DNA of 64,000 nt. It comes from Candidatus Proelusimicrobium excrementi. Its GTDB lineage: Bacteria; Elusimicrobiota; Elusimicrobia; Elusimicrobiales; Elusimicrobiaceae. Of this stretch, positions 26,725 to 35,848 are shown in pieces. Each line of letters starts with the position of its first letter. Within the stretch, counting starts at the first letter, position 1. The stretch spans positions 124,001 to 188,000 of the forward strand of contig CAKUBV010000002.1 of assembly GCA_934643455.1 (NCBI GenBank), written 5' to 3'. The notes below the pieces were generated by a model. The model searched no databases and had not been told where the DNA came from. It was given only the letters and a program-made list of their open reading frames with translations. The translations under genes were made by a program, and so were the position numbers.

Positions 26725-26796
26725 TCGGGGCACCCGGGCTCGAACCGGGAACCTCCCGCTCCCAAAGCGGGCGCTCTACCATTGAGCCATGCCCCG
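26725..26796 (-). tRNA. tRNA-Pro (anticodon TGG)
   Basis: Acceptor CGGGGCA/TGCCCCG, anticodon stem CCCGC/GCGGG around loop TTTGGGA (anticodon TGG), T arm GGTTCGAGCC. CCA is not encoded. Confidence 0.95.
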
Positions 26797-26836
26797 AATA
26801 ATCAAATTATACAAAAATTAGCCCCGCTCCGCCCGT

Positions 26837-26866
26837 TTGCAAGGGTTTATTGGCGCGGCGTAAAAT
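26837..26866 (+). promoter_or_regulatory. creD promoter
   Basis: TTGCAA (26837-26842), 18 nt, TAAAAT (26861-26866), followed by a leader of about 30 nt with AAGGAG ahead of ATG 26904. Confidence 0.55.
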
Positions 26867-26903
26867 ATGCTTTAATAAAAATAAGGAGATAACAAAGAAC
26901 AAA

Positions 26904-28253
26904 ATGAATATAAAAATTATAATCAAAGCCGGTGTTATAGGAGTGCTTATACTGCTTATGCTTATACCGCTGGCTTTCGTAAAAGGCACGGTTGCGGGCC
27001 GTCTTAATTATAAAAACGAGGCCGAACTTAAAATAACGTCGGCCTGGGGTTCGGAACTTTATATAGCCGCGCCGATACTAAATGTGCCTTATGTTTATGC
27101 CGTAAATAAAAAAGTGGAAGGACGGCAGATTACGGAATATGAAACTTCTTTTTATAAATATACGCCATCCTCTTTGGATGCCGATGTTGAAATACTCCCG
27201 CAAATACGGCAAATAGGTATTTTTAAAGTACCGGTGTTTACGGCCAAAGTAAAAATGAAAGGCTCCTTTACCAAGCCGGAAGTGCCGTCGGAATTATCCA
27301 CCGGCGCGGCACAATCGGGTAAGGCCTTTGTTTCGCTGGAGGTAAACAGCCTTAAAGGAATTACCGATACTCCCGTTATAAAATGGAACGGCGAAACCAA
27401 GGAGTTTGAAAACGCTCTTGAAGGCGAGGCCCTCAGGGTTTCCGTCCAAAAAGTGCGCGAAGGCCAAGGCTATTACAGTGAGAAAACTTACCGCCGCTAC
27501 TCGGACGATTACCGCCTTAAAATGCTTTACGCGCCAGTCGTTTACGCGGAAAAAGCGGATTTTGAGTTGGATTTTTCCGTGCGCGGCAGCAATTCAATAT
27601 CTTTTATCCCTTTAGCCAAAGATAATACTTTTAAAATGGCTTCCGCTTGGCCGCATCCCAATTTCCTGGGCGGCTTTCTGCCCGAAACGCGTGAAGTTTC
27701 CGCCAAAGGCTTTAATGCTGAGTGGAAAGTAAACAACCTTTCAAGCGGAATACCGGCTTATCTTAACGGATTCGGGGAGGACTTCCCCTTTGTCAGCGTG
27801 TCTTTAATGTTCCCCGTGGATAATTACAGAAATTCCGAACGCGCGGTAAAATACGGCATTCTGTTTGTGGCTTTGACTTTCTTGGCATGTTTTGTTTTTG
27901 AAATCGTCAACAAAACGCCGGTTCATCCGTTCCAGTATATTTTGGTCGGCACGGCCATGGCGGTGTTTTATCTGTTGCTTTTGTCCATATCGGAATTTTG
28001 CGGATTCAGTTTGTCTTATATAATTTCCGCCGCGGCGACGATTGTTTTGGTAAGCGCATATATCCGTTACGGCATACTTAAAAAAGCCGATAAAAAAGTG
28101 TTTGGCGCGGCGGCCGGTTTTACCGCGCTGTACGCCTATCTTTACGTGCTTTTACAGTTGGAGGATTTATCGCTTTTCTTCGGCACGCTGGGGCTTTTCT
28201 TCGGCGTGGCGTTGGTGATGTATGCGACAAGGAACGTCAACTGGTACGAATAA
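26904..28253 (+). CDS. creD: CreD-like inner membrane protein
   Basis: A 449-residue protein: one N-terminal membrane helix, a large extracytoplasmic domain (about residues 40-310) with the CreD blocks ELYIAAPILNVPY, ADFELDFSVRGSNSISFIPL-like and FNAEWKVNNLSSGIP, then a cluster of about five C-terminal membrane helices beginning with KYGILFVALTFLACFVFE and the family segment VHPFQYILVGTAMAVFYLLLL. CreD proteins relate to envelope integrity and colicin/beta-lactam responses, but no CreBC two-component genes are nearby. The start is chosen at 26904 because it gives a normal membrane N-terminus and a Shine-Dalgarno. Confidence 0.88.
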   Translation: MNIKIIIKAGVIGVLILLMLIPLAFVKGTVAGRLNYKNEAELKITSAWGSELYIAAPILNVPYVYAVNKKVEGRQITEYETSFYKYTPSSLDADVEILPQIRQIGIFKVPVFTAKVKMKGSFTKPEVPSELSTGAAQSGKAFVSLEVNSLKGITDTPVIKWNGETKEFENALEGEALRVSVQKVREGQGYYSEKTYRRYSDDYRLKMLYAPVVYAEKADFELDFSVRGSNSISFIPLAKDNTFKMASAWPHPNFLGGFLPETREVSAKGFNAEWKVNNLSSGIPAYLNGFGEDFPFVSVSLMFPVDNYRNSERAVKYGILFVALTFLACFVFEIVNKTPVHPFQYILVGTAMAVFYLLLLSISEFCGFSLSYIISAAATIVLVSAYIRYGILKKADKKVFGAAAGFTALYAYLYVLLQLEDLSLFFGTLGLFFGVALVMYATRNVNWYE

Positions 28254-28312
28254 TTTAACGGTTGATTTACCAACGCTTTAATCTTCAAACATTTCCTTCA
28301 AACATCCCCTTT

Positions 28313-28350
28313 AAACATCCCCGGTTTTTACCTCCCCGGGGATGTTTTTT
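28313..28350 (+). terminator. Terminator after creD
   Basis: A 12-bp perfect stem (28313-28324 with 28336-28347) with a T run. It isolates the cas operon from read-through. A TATAAT box at 28392-28397 further down is the only promoter element seen for cas9. Confidence 0.92.
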
Positions 28351-28463
28351 GTTTTAATGTTAAATAATCTAAATTATATATGTATTTGTAGTATAATGGA
28401 GATATCGTTTATACTCGCCTGATTTATCTTCGTTTTACAAATTTTTATTTTTAGAGGAATACT

Positions 28464-31400
28464 ATGAAGGATATTAAAACTGATTTTTCTTATAGGCTGG
28501 GAGTGGATTTGGGCACGTCTTCAATAGGCGTGGCAATATACGGATTGGACAAAGACGGAAAAATTAACAAACTTGAACATTTGGACAGTTATATTTTCGG
28601 AGAGCCTATAAAACCTAAAGACATGGTTACTTCCAATACGGACAGAAGGACGGCGCGTCTTATCCGCAGACAAATGGAAAGGAAAGCCGCGCGTTTTAGA
28701 AAAATAGCCTATATCGCAAAAACTTTAGGCGTTACCCAAAAAGACTTATACGCCATAAGAAACCAAGACGTCCATAAATTAAGAGCCGAAGCTCTGTTTG
28801 CGCCTCTTACGCTGACGCAGATGATAAAAGTCCTGTGCCATTTGGTAAAAAACAGGGGTTATAAAGGGGGTATAAAAGACGGAACCGTTGATAAAAAGCT
28901 TAAACAAACGGAAGCAATGCTTTGCGAAGGTAAAACCTTGGGTGAACTTTTGTACGAGCGCAAATTGAACGCAAAAGGCGCACCTTGGCGCAAGGTGGAA
29001 GAAGACGGCACTTTTATTTACAGAAAAGAAGTGGAGCGGGAATTTGAATTGATATGGGAAGAGCAATCAAAACATCATCCTCAGCTTTCTGGAACATATA
29101 AAGTAACTTATGAAAATATGTTTCCCGATTTTCCAAATCAGAAAGAAATATCTCTTAAAGACGCTTTCCGTTCGGCTTTATTTTATCAACGTCCGATTAA
29201 ATGGGCTTTAGAAAGCGTAGGCTCCTGCGGAATATATCCGGAAGAAAAACGCGCTTGTACCAGCCAAACGGCATATCAAGACTATCGATTGGCGAAAGCC
29301 GTCGCCGATTTGCGCCTTTTTAACTGTTTTACCGGGGAAACCCGTCTTTTAAGCCAAGAACAAAAAGATTTTATTTTTAATTATGTTTCAACTTCTTTTA
29401 AAGATTACGCCAAAGAAACTGTAATGGTTCCTTTTAAAACGATTTATGAGAAACTTGGGCTTTCCGATGCTGAGATGTTCACCGTTGACCGCCGCGGCGG
29501 AATAAAAGGCGGCCTTAAAGGAAATACTACTTTATACGCTTTTTACTCGGTTGGAGCGCTGGGAGAATGGGAATCTTTAAATGAGAAATCTCAGGAACTG
29601 GTTTTGGAGTTTCTGAACAATATCACGGATTTTGAAGATATTGAGGAGTGTGAGGAAGGATATATAAAGCAAGAACTTCCAAGACTGACGAAAAATATTA
29701 AATTTTCAGATGAAAATCAAAAACAAGCCGCCGACTTTGTTTTATATCTTAAAGAAAAGGGGGTTTTTTTAAATCAAAATTTCAGATTGGAAAACGACCG
29801 CGCGTCTTACGGAATAACGGCTTTGAAAACTCTCGCCGGGGAAATAAAAGCCGGGCGAAAAGAGGAAGACGTCATAGCGGAAATTAAACCTGTTGAATAT
29901 GAAATTAAAGATAAAATGCGTTCAGCAGAAAAAATAAAAAGACAAGAGGCCATTAATGATCCAGTCATCGGCAAAGCTCTTAATGAGTTTCATCGGGTTA
30001 TGCGATATATTATCTCCCGTTACGGAAATCCCTCAGAGATTGTCGTTGAACTTTCAAGAGAAATTAAAAATTCGTTAAAAAGGCGTGAATTTTTGGAAAA
30101 GCAAAATAATGCAGCCGCCAAAGAAAGGCAAAACGCCATTTCCGTTTTGCAGGAAAACGAGGCACATGTCAGCCCGCGTAATATTGAAAAATACCTTTTG
30201 TGGGAGGAACAAAAACATATATGCCCTTACAGCGGGGCGGAGATATCATTATTCCAAGCGTTGGATGAAAAACAAACCCAAATTGATCATATCATCCCGC
30301 AGAATTGGAGCGGCGGTTCCGGCGGGCCGAACACTTTTGATAATAAAGTTTTAGTTCTTACCCAGGAAAATAAAGATAAGAGCAACCGCTTGCCGTATGA
30401 GTGGAAATTTAAGGAAGACATATCCCAATATCTTTCTTGGCGTAGCGAAAATAAAAATAAGAAGAAAAAGGGAGAACAGACTGAAAAGTTTGGCAGCCAC
30501 AGCCCGCTTATAAACTTTGTCCAGCATTTGTGGGGTATGTACGCCAAAGAACAACAAGGGTTTAAGTCGGAACGTACACGAAAGTGGACCCCTACTCAAA
30601 AAGGTGCGCGCATTTTACGCAAAATAAATAATTTGCTTATTTTGCCGGAACAGGTAAAAAGCGATTTCTCAAATCGTCAAAATCAGGAAACTGCTTGGAT
30701 AGGTAAAATAGTGCTTGGATGGTGCAAAGACATCTGCCCTAGAGTTACTCCGTCTTACGGCGGGTTGACCGCTTATTTAAGGGAAGCTTTCCGTTTTGAC
30801 GGAGTTCTGCCCGCAGTTCGCATAGCAGAGGGCAAGCCCCTATTTGATAAAGACGATAAAGAAATAGATTCTAAAAAGTGGCAGGAACTTTTTAATAAAG
30901 AGGAATTATCTTATGATAAAGCCGAGGCTTTGAAAAATGATTTTGAAGCATACCTTAAACAACAAAGTGTGCCTTGCAATACGGAAGAAGACAAACGAAA
31001 GATGTTTAAGGCTTTTTGTGCCGAACAACGCGTTTTGCTTAAGTTTAATAAACGCTGTGATCACAGGCACCATGCCGTAGACGCCGCGGTTATAGGTTTA
31101 TGCGATTTATCTATGATAAAAAGAGCTTCCGATCACAACGCTAAGCACGGAACTTTGTATACAATAAAATGTTTTGATGAAAACGGAACTAGAATACGGG
31201 AGAAAGACATTCCGGGTTTTAAAGTTGATAATATTCCCCAATATGATGTTTTAAAAGAAAGCGTCAAAAAATATCTTACAAATTATATTGTATGGCATAA
31301 GCCGGATCATTATCCCAGCGGAAAGTTCTTTGAAGAGACGGCCTATAACGTCAAGGAAGTTGAAGGCGTAAAAAGATATGTTAAAAGAAAAGAACTTAAA

Positions 31401-31958
31401 GATATATTAGGAGAAGAAAAAGACGTTGATAAACTAATTAAAATAGTATGTGAACTCCTTGCATGCGAAAGCGTCAAAAAAGAAATAGTTTCCCAACTGC
31501 GACAGGGAAAATTAGATAATTTCGTTTTTAGGGGAAATAAAATCAACAAAGTTAAAGTGTTTTTCAAAAGGAAAGGCTTTTATAAGTTTAATCCAAATGC
31601 GGATAAATCAATAGGCGGTTTTAAATATTATATGAATAACCCGCAAGGCGGATATGCTTGTATGGATTTTGATAAAGAAAGAGGGGCACTTATTTGCGGC
31701 GTTCCTTTGTGGAAATATGACGTCAATAAACCTGTAAAAGATAATATCGTACGTTTTTTTATTAATGACATGGTTTTTGATAAAGAAACAAAATCTTTTT
31801 ACGTCATCAACAATTTCCAAGTGGTTAATGGGTGGATGGGCATTGTGCCGGCGTCGGAAGCCGTTAAAAAAGCAAAATCTGTAAGAAATATTAAAAATAT
31901 TATTTTATGTAAAACACGTCAGGATATTGCAAAAATAAAAAAAGAATATGGCAAATAA
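28464..31958 (+). CDS. cas9: Type II-C CRISPR RNA-guided endonuclease Cas9
   Basis: A 1164-residue Cas9, a length in the II-C range. RuvC-I carries Asp15 (RLGVDLGTSSIGVAIY). The Arg-rich bridge helix follows (DRRTARLIRRQMERKAARFR). RuvC-II has Glu529 (IVVELSREIKN). The HNH domain shows CPYSG, then Asp608-His609 in QIDHIIPQ and Asn in SNRLPYEW. RuvC-III has HHAVDA (His870, Asp873). All nuclease residues are intact, so it should cut both strands of crRNA-matched DNA. A C-terminal PAM-interacting region of about 230 residues follows. AGAGGA precedes the ATG. Its 3' end overlaps cas1 by 11 nt. Confidence 0.97.
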   Translation: MKDIKTDFSYRLGVDLGTSSIGVAIYGLDKDGKINKLEHLDSYIFGEPIKPKDMVTSNTDRRTARLIRRQMERKAARFRKIAYIAKTLGVTQKDLYAIRNQDVHKLRAEALFAPLTLTQMIKVLCHLVKNRGYKGGIKDGTVDKKLKQTEAMLCEGKTLGELLYERKLNAKGAPWRKVEEDGTFIYRKEVEREFELIWEEQSKHHPQLSGTYKVTYENMFPDFPNQKEISLKDAFRSALFYQRPIKWALESVGSCGIYPEEKRACTSQTAYQDYRLAKAVADLRLFNCFTGETRLLSQEQKDFIFNYVSTSFKDYAKETVMVPFKTIYEKLGLSDAEMFTVDRRGGIKGGLKGNTTLYAFYSVGALGEWESLNEKSQELVLEFLNNITDFEDIEECEEGYIKQELPRLTKNIKFSDENQKQAADFVLYLKEKGVFLNQNFRLENDRASYGITALKTLAGEIKAGRKEEDVIAEIKPVEYEIKDKMRSAEKIKRQEAINDPVIGKALNEFHRVMRYIISRYGNPSEIVVELSREIKNSLKRREFLEKQNNAAAKERQNAISVLQENEAHVSPRNIEKYLLWEEQKHICPYSGAEISLFQALDEKQTQIDHIIPQNWSGGSGGPNTFDNKVLVLTQENKDKSNRLPYEWKFKEDISQYLSWRSENKNKKKKGEQTEKFGSHSPLINFVQHLWGMYAKEQQGFKSERTRKWTPTQKGARILRKINNLLILPEQVKSDFSNRQNQETAWIGKIVLGWCKDICPRVTPSYGGLTAYLREAFRFDGVLPAVRIAEGKPLFDKDDKEIDSKKWQELFNKEELSYDKAEALKNDFEAYLKQQSVPCNTEEDKRKMFKAFCAEQRVLLKFNKRCDHRHHAVDAAVIGLCDLSMIKRASDHNAKHGTLYTIKCFDENGTRIREKDIPGFKVDNIPQYDVLKESVKKYLTNYIVWHKPDHYPSGKFFEETAYNVKEVEGVKRYVKRKELKDILGEEKDVDKLIKIVCELLACESVKKEIVSQLRQGKLDNFVFRGNKINKVKVFFKRKGFYKFNPNADKSIGGFKYYMNNPQGGYACMDFDKERGALICGVPLWKYDVNKPVKDNIVRFFINDMVFDKETKSFYVINNFQVVNGWMGIVPASEAVKKAKSVRNIKNIILCKTRQDIAKIKKEYGK

Positions 31959-32925
31959 CCATATAATAAATATTGAAAGAGAAGCCCGTCTTTCCGTGGA
32001 TTTGGGGAGATTAAAGATATCTTTTCCTTCGGAGGAGCGCGCCCATTATATTGCATTTATTGACATTGCAGTTGTAATTGCGGCGCATCCCCAAATAAGT
32101 TTTTCAACGGGGGCTCAACGGGAACTTGCCCGCGCTGGGGCGATACTCGTTACAGCTGATGAAAAGTTCATGCCCTGCGCATTAAATATTCCCGTGGGGA
32201 TAAATTTAGAGGGTGCCAAAAGGCCACATTTGCAAGCTAAGTTCTTTAATGCGCAGGAAAGGGGAATATGGTGGGCCCAAATTGTTAAAGCCAAAATATT
32301 GGGGCAGGCGAAATCGGCCGAATTGTTTAATAAAACTCTTAAGGAAAAGCTGACGCTTATTTCCAAAAAAGTAATGCCTGCCGATAAAGACTGCATGGAA
32401 GCTTATGCGGCGCAAACATATTGGCCGGAATATTTTTCCGGGTTGGGATGTTCCGTTTCGTATAGAGAAAAACAAGGCGCTGCGGATCCTGTGAATATCT
32501 CATTAAATTATGCTTATGCAATTTTAAGAGCGATTGTAGCAAGAGCATTGGCATCTGCCGGATTGTGTCTGAATTTCGGCGTTGGCCATTGCCGTAAAGA
32601 TAATCCGTTTAATTTAGCAGATGACTTTATTGAGCCTTTCCGTTTTTTAGCCGATATTACAGTGTTTGATATTTTTAACAGTGGTCATTATCAAGAATTT
32701 AATTCTGAAGTAAAAAAACTGATTTTATCCGGGTTGTTAAAAGCAAGCGTAAATATTTCAGGCAGGGAGTATCGATTATTTCAGGCGGTTGATTTTTCCG
32801 TAAATAGTTTTTGCGTCAGTTTAGAAGATCCTCGCAGAAAACTGCTTTTGCCAAATCAGCCGGAAAGCCCCGGCAAAAAGCCGGCAGAGATTACTCCTCC
32901 GATTCAATTTGAATATGAAACCTAA
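31948..32925 (+). CDS. cas1: Cas1, type II spacer-acquisition integrase
   Basis: A 325-residue Cas1, the metal-dependent integrase that inserts new spacers together with Cas2. The N-terminal beta domain (SVDLGRLKISF, IAFIDIAVVIAAHPQISFS) is followed by the helical domain with GLCLNFGVGHCRKDNPFNLADDFIEPFR, which contains the conserved His and Asp/Glu metal ligands of the family. The gene overlaps cas9 by 11 nt and cas2 by 17 nt, showing one operon. No csn2 or cas4 is present, which fits subtype II-C. Confidence 0.95.
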   Translation: MANNHIINIEREARLSVDLGRLKISFPSEERAHYIAFIDIAVVIAAHPQISFSTGAQRELARAGAILVTADEKFMPCALNIPVGINLEGAKRPHLQAKFFNAQERGIWWAQIVKAKILGQAKSAELFNKTLKEKLTLISKKVMPADKDCMEAYAAQTYWPEYFSGLGCSVSYREKQGAADPVNISLNYAYAILRAIVARALASAGLCLNFGVGHCRKDNPFNLADDFIEPFRFLADITVFDIFNSGHYQEFNSEVKKLILSGLLKASVNISGREYRLFQAVDFSVNSFCVSLEDPRRKLLLPNQPESPGKKPAEITPPIQFEYET

Positions 32926-33259
32926 CAGTTGGCGTATTATGTGGATAATGGCCGTATTTGATTTGCCTACACAAACCAAAATCCAGCGTAAAAAATATGC
33001 CGGATTTAGGAAACTTCTTTTGCATAACGGCTTTTCAATGATGCAATATTCAGTTTATATACGCCATACACCTACAATACAGTCTGCCCAAGCTTTGATA
33101 AAGCGGTTGGGCCCGCATACGCCGGTCCAAGGCAAATGCGCTTTTGTTTTGATTACCGATAAACAATATGGATTAACTCAAAATTTTTATGGGTCGGCCC
33201 CGGCACAACAAAAAATCCCCAAGAAGCAAGAACAACTCCTGCTGTTTGAGGATTTATAA
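32909..33259 (+). CDS. cas2: Cas2, spacer-acquisition partner of Cas1
   Basis: A 116-residue Cas2. The ferredoxin-like fold starts with IMAVFDLPTQTKIQRKKYAGFRK (metal-binding Asp in FDLP) and continues with GFSMMQYSVYIRH and a strand CAFVLITDKQYG. It bridges two Cas1 dimers in the integration complex. A second in-frame ATG two codons in is possible. Its 3' end faces a convergent tracrRNA candidate. Confidence 0.94.
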   Translation: MNMKPNSWRIMWIMAVFDLPTQTKIQRKKYAGFRKLLLHNGFSMMQYSVYIRHTPTIQSAQALIKRLGPHTPVQGKCAFVLITDKQYGLTQNFYGSAPAQQKIPKKQEQLLLFEDL

Positions 33260-33345
33260 AAATAATTTAAGTGGAGATGAAACTCCTTTGCGCGGTTTTT
33301 AAACCCATTGTTACCTAAGATGAGGCACTAAAAAGTAAGGTTTCC
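33260..33345 (-). ncRNA. tracrRNA candidate
   Basis: Between cas2 and the array, 33310-33340 contains an imperfect inverted copy of the CRISPR repeat. On the minus strand it reads CCTTACTT...GTGCCT...TAGGTAAC. It can pair with a minus-strand crRNA repeat beginning GTTCCTA: GUU and CCUA form a lower stem up to the repeat edge, a bulge follows as in other type II duplexes, then AGGCAC and AAGUAAGG pair. Downstream are small hairpins (around GGTTT/AAACC and GGAG/CTCC) and a T-rich end at the cas2 stop. A -10 like TAAGAT (33352-33357) with TTGCAA 18 nt upstream fits a start near 33345. The 3' end is uncertain. Confidence 0.65.
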
Positions 33346-33396
33346 GTAATTATCTTACAAAAAATATCCGTTTAATTGCAACTTTTTTTAATCTTT

Positions 33397-33630
33397 CAAA
33401 TCTTACCTTACTTCTCGGTGCCTAATAGGAACCGGTATAGCCGTAAGCCCCAAGGAATATGCCAAATCTTACCTTACTTCTCGGTGCCTAATAGGAACTG
33501 GATTTGCGGGCTAACATTGATAAGATTACAAATCTTACCTTACTTCTCGGTGCCTAATAGGAACCGCCCAACTGATTTTTACAAAAACGGATATCAAATC
33601 TCACCTTACTTCTTGGCGCTTAATAGACCC
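33397..33630 (-). CRISPR. CRISPR array, 4 repeats of 36 bp and 3 spacers of 30 bp
   Basis: Repeats at 33397-33432, 33463-33498, 33529-33564 and 33595-33630. The first three are identical; the fourth differs at 7 of 36 positions. Spacers lie at 33433-33462, 33499-33528 and 33565-33594, each 30 nt. On the minus strand the repeat begins GTTCCTATTAGG and ends TAAGATTTG, the GTT start being usual for type II. Anti-repeat pairing, the promoter beyond the degenerate repeat, and the GTT edge all say that it is transcribed leftward, against the cas operon, so the degenerate repeat is the first one transcribed. Spacer targets cannot be named from this window. Confidence 0.96.
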
Positions 33631-33643
33631 TAATAGAGCATAG

Positions 33644-33672
33644 ATAGTGACAGTCCTAAATTAAATTGTCAA
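33644..33672 (-). promoter_or_regulatory. CRISPR array promoter
   Basis: Minus strand: perfect -35 TTGACA (33667-33672), 17 nt, CACTAT (33644-33649). Transcription would start about 7 nt before the degenerate repeat at 33630. Confidence 0.6.
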
Positions 33673-33770
33673 ATAGCTGGGTAAAAAGCCTATGTATTTA
33701 TAAATCCGCCAAACTTTAAATTAGGCAAACTTATAATTTATATTATTAATTTGTATTAGAATGTGTCAAG

Positions 33771-33846
33771 AGCCTGTATGGCATCTACAGATATTGAACT
33801 TTTGACCAGACAGACCTAAAGCCTTTAATGTGTAATCCATTGGGGC
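33771..33846. repeat. IS terminal fragment, copy 1
   Basis: This 76-nt stretch matches 35418-35494 at roughly three quarters of positions in the same orientation. It spans the stop of the transposase remnant, so it is the right end of an insertion sequence. Confidence 0.65.
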
Positions 33847-34121
33847 ATCCAATGAATGCTTTGATGCGATCTTTGTGTATTACACCAGACTAAGTACCTC
33901 ATTAGCTTGCGGCTTACTTTTTCTCTATCATAAACATTTTCCCGATTTATATTTATAAACTGTTCTCTCAATGTCCGATTAAACCGTTCTATAAACGCAT
34001 TACTCTTGGGGCTTTGTGGGTAATTAAAGTAATGGATTAAGTTGCGTTTCGTTAACGCCTCATCAAAGTATTTATGGAACTCTAAGCCATTATCCGTTTG
34101 TACCCGTTGTATGGTATAGGG
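33825..34121 (-). pseudogene. Truncated IS transposase (rve integrase-core C-terminal part)
   Basis: A 98-codon minus-strand remnant, without a start codon and with a stop immediately upstream. It encodes the end of an rve-type DDE transposase: QTDNGLEFH (second catalytic Asp region), then HYFNYPQSPKSNAFIERFNRTL with the catalytic Glu, and WCNTQRSHQS. This order is typical of the IS481/IS3-type integrase core. The N-terminal DNA-binding domain and first Asp are missing. It breaks the region between the CRISPR array and the phage fragment. Confidence 0.82.
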
Positions 34122-34179
34122 CTATACGTTTATCTAAAAGTCATTGGCGCATCCATTACTTAGGCTGATATAGCAATAA

Positions 34180-35547
34180 TTAAAGGCAAATCGCGGGTTT
34201 ATGAGCTTTGCCGATGAAGCGGTATCTACTTATGAGGGGTTGGCGCGTGAGAACAAAAAAGCCGAGGGGCTTATATTAAAGGCTTTAAACGGGGAAGCCG
34301 TTTATAATTTGGATAATCTGGCTATGGCGGAAGAGGCGGCAAGTTTGGAAGCGTATAAAGCCGATTTAGCAAGTGAGATAGAAACAGTGGAGCGTGATTT
34401 AACGCGCGGACAGATAAATTTAGGCGGGAAGGTGGCGGAAATATTGCTTGGGGACTTTGCGGACTTCAGCACGGCAGAGCATGAGTTTATCCACTACATA
34501 GACAATATAATAAAACGCACGGCGGCAAAAGGCAATAAAGCGGCGCAGGAGCTGTGGGCGAAGCGAGAGGAAATAGTAAATAAGCATTGGGATGAATTTA
34601 AGATCGACACTGATATGAGCGAAGCGCAGATATCGGCGGAAATAATAGCGGAAGCATACGAGAAGTGGTTGTTTATGGGGCAGAATGCGGCAGACGCGCA
34701 GACGCAAAAGCTGTTTACAATGATAAGGGACTTTTTCCGCGATATCTACAGGAGCATAAAGGCGATAGGCGGTGTGGAAGTAACGGAAGAAGTGGACGCG
34801 TTTTTTAGGGAGATAAGCGGGCTTAACAACGATATGGACGGCGGAGTATTAACGCAGAGGGGTATTAAAAGCGGGCCGGCAATAGTGGATTTAAGCGCGG
34901 AATTTGCCGATGTTGCGCAGTTGCCTGCCGAAGAGAGGGGAAAGGCTGTAGAGAAGGCGTTAAAGGAAATTATCGGACGGACAATGGATACGGCTACACC
35001 GCCTTTACAAATACAGGTTACGGCGGAGAACAAGGCTCATGTTAAAAGAAGCAATGTTAAGTTAAAAGACGGAAAATTAAAAAGACATCAAGCTTCCATT
35101 ATCGCGTTGGAAAAAATTATTAACACAGCAAAAAGAACTCCAAGAACAGGAATTGTTGACTTAAATCATAATACAAGACCTAGTACGATTGCGCATAAGC
35201 AAAATGTAGAAGAATATGTTTATTTTGAAACGATTGTACAAATAGGACAGGAAGAATATTTGATAGAGTTAGCCGCCGAACGTGTAAAAGGGCAGGATAA
35301 GAATTTATTAGACCTTTACAATGTTCATGTAAAGAGAAACCCCGCCACCGCGCATTTAAGCACTTACGGGCAGGGTTTCAGTAAAGATAGTATAACAGAT
35401 AAAAAAGGGAAAATCAAGGCTTTGTATGGTATCTATACATATTGGACTTTTGAGCAGATAGCCCCAAAGCCTTTAAGATATAATCTATTGGGGTCATCAA
35501 TATGGATTTTAAAGTTTTTACTACATTTTTACTACACTATCGTCTGA
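34180..35547 (+). pseudogene. Fragment of a phage large polyvalent protein (metallopeptidase and nuclease-like C-terminal domains)
   Basis: The open frame runs from 34180 (first ATG 34201, no Shine-Dalgarno) to 35547. The first half contains a zincin-like HExxH motif (TAEHEFIHYID), followed by helices typical of virion or prophage polyvalent proteins. The segment from about residue 280 (HVKRSNVKLKDGKLKRHQAS through LYNVHVKR) resembles the LPD3/BECR-type nuclease domains found at the C-termini of such proteins. The last about 40 residues come from an IS end (35418-35494), so both ends are artificial. It is most likely a decayed prophage gene fragment next to tRNA-Arg. Confidence 0.6.
35418..35494. 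repeat. IS terminal fragment, copy 2
   Basis: Related in direct orientation to 33771-33846. It supplies the artificial C-terminus of the phage fragment. Confidence 0.65.
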
Positions 35548-35553
35548 AAAAAG

Positions 35554-35625
35554 TGCGCCCAGCGGGAATCGAACCTGCACCAACGGCTTCGGAGGCCGCT
35601 ATTCTATCCATTGAACTATGGGCGC
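35554..35625 (-). tRNA. tRNA-Arg (anticodon CCG)
   Basis: Acceptor GCGCCCA/TGGGCGC, anticodon loop CTCCGAA (anticodon CCG) on stem GCGGC/GCCGT, T arm GGTTCGATTCC. Its 3' end points at the phage fragment, the usual side for phage integration. CCA is not encoded. Confidence 0.95.
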
Positions 35626-35778
35626 ATAAAAGCGGTTTGTAAAACTTAATTTTATCATTTTATTTTTATCAGCAAAACCCCGTCTGTAAATATAACTTGC
35701 GGCTTTATTATAAAAAATCTTGCGCACGGGGAAAAAGCCTTTCATATCCGGATTTATCGGCGTATCATTTTGTACATT

Positions 35779-35813
35779 AAAAACACCCCGGGCTTCAAAC
35801 CGGGGCGTTTTTC
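35779..35813 (-). terminator. Thioredoxin gene terminator
   Basis: Stem of about 9 bp (CACCCCG / CGGGGCG core) flanked by A and T runs, so it can act on both strands. It lies 36 nt after the thioredoxin stop. The 150 nt between it and tRNA-Arg hold nothing recognisable. Confidence 0.85.
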
Positions 35814-35848
35814 TATATGCAAGGCTTCGGCCTACTGCCGGCCTTACT

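Noticed and set aside
33397..33630. Plus-strand transcription of the CRISPR array
   Set aside because: In that orientation the anti-repeat pairing does not reach the spacer-proximal repeat edge and no promoter is seen upstream of 33397 other than tracrRNA elements facing the other way.
33376..33633. 85-codon plus-strand ORF with repeated ILPYFSVPNRN
   Set aside because: It is a translation of the CRISPR repeats; the repeating peptide follows the 66-bp repeat-spacer period.
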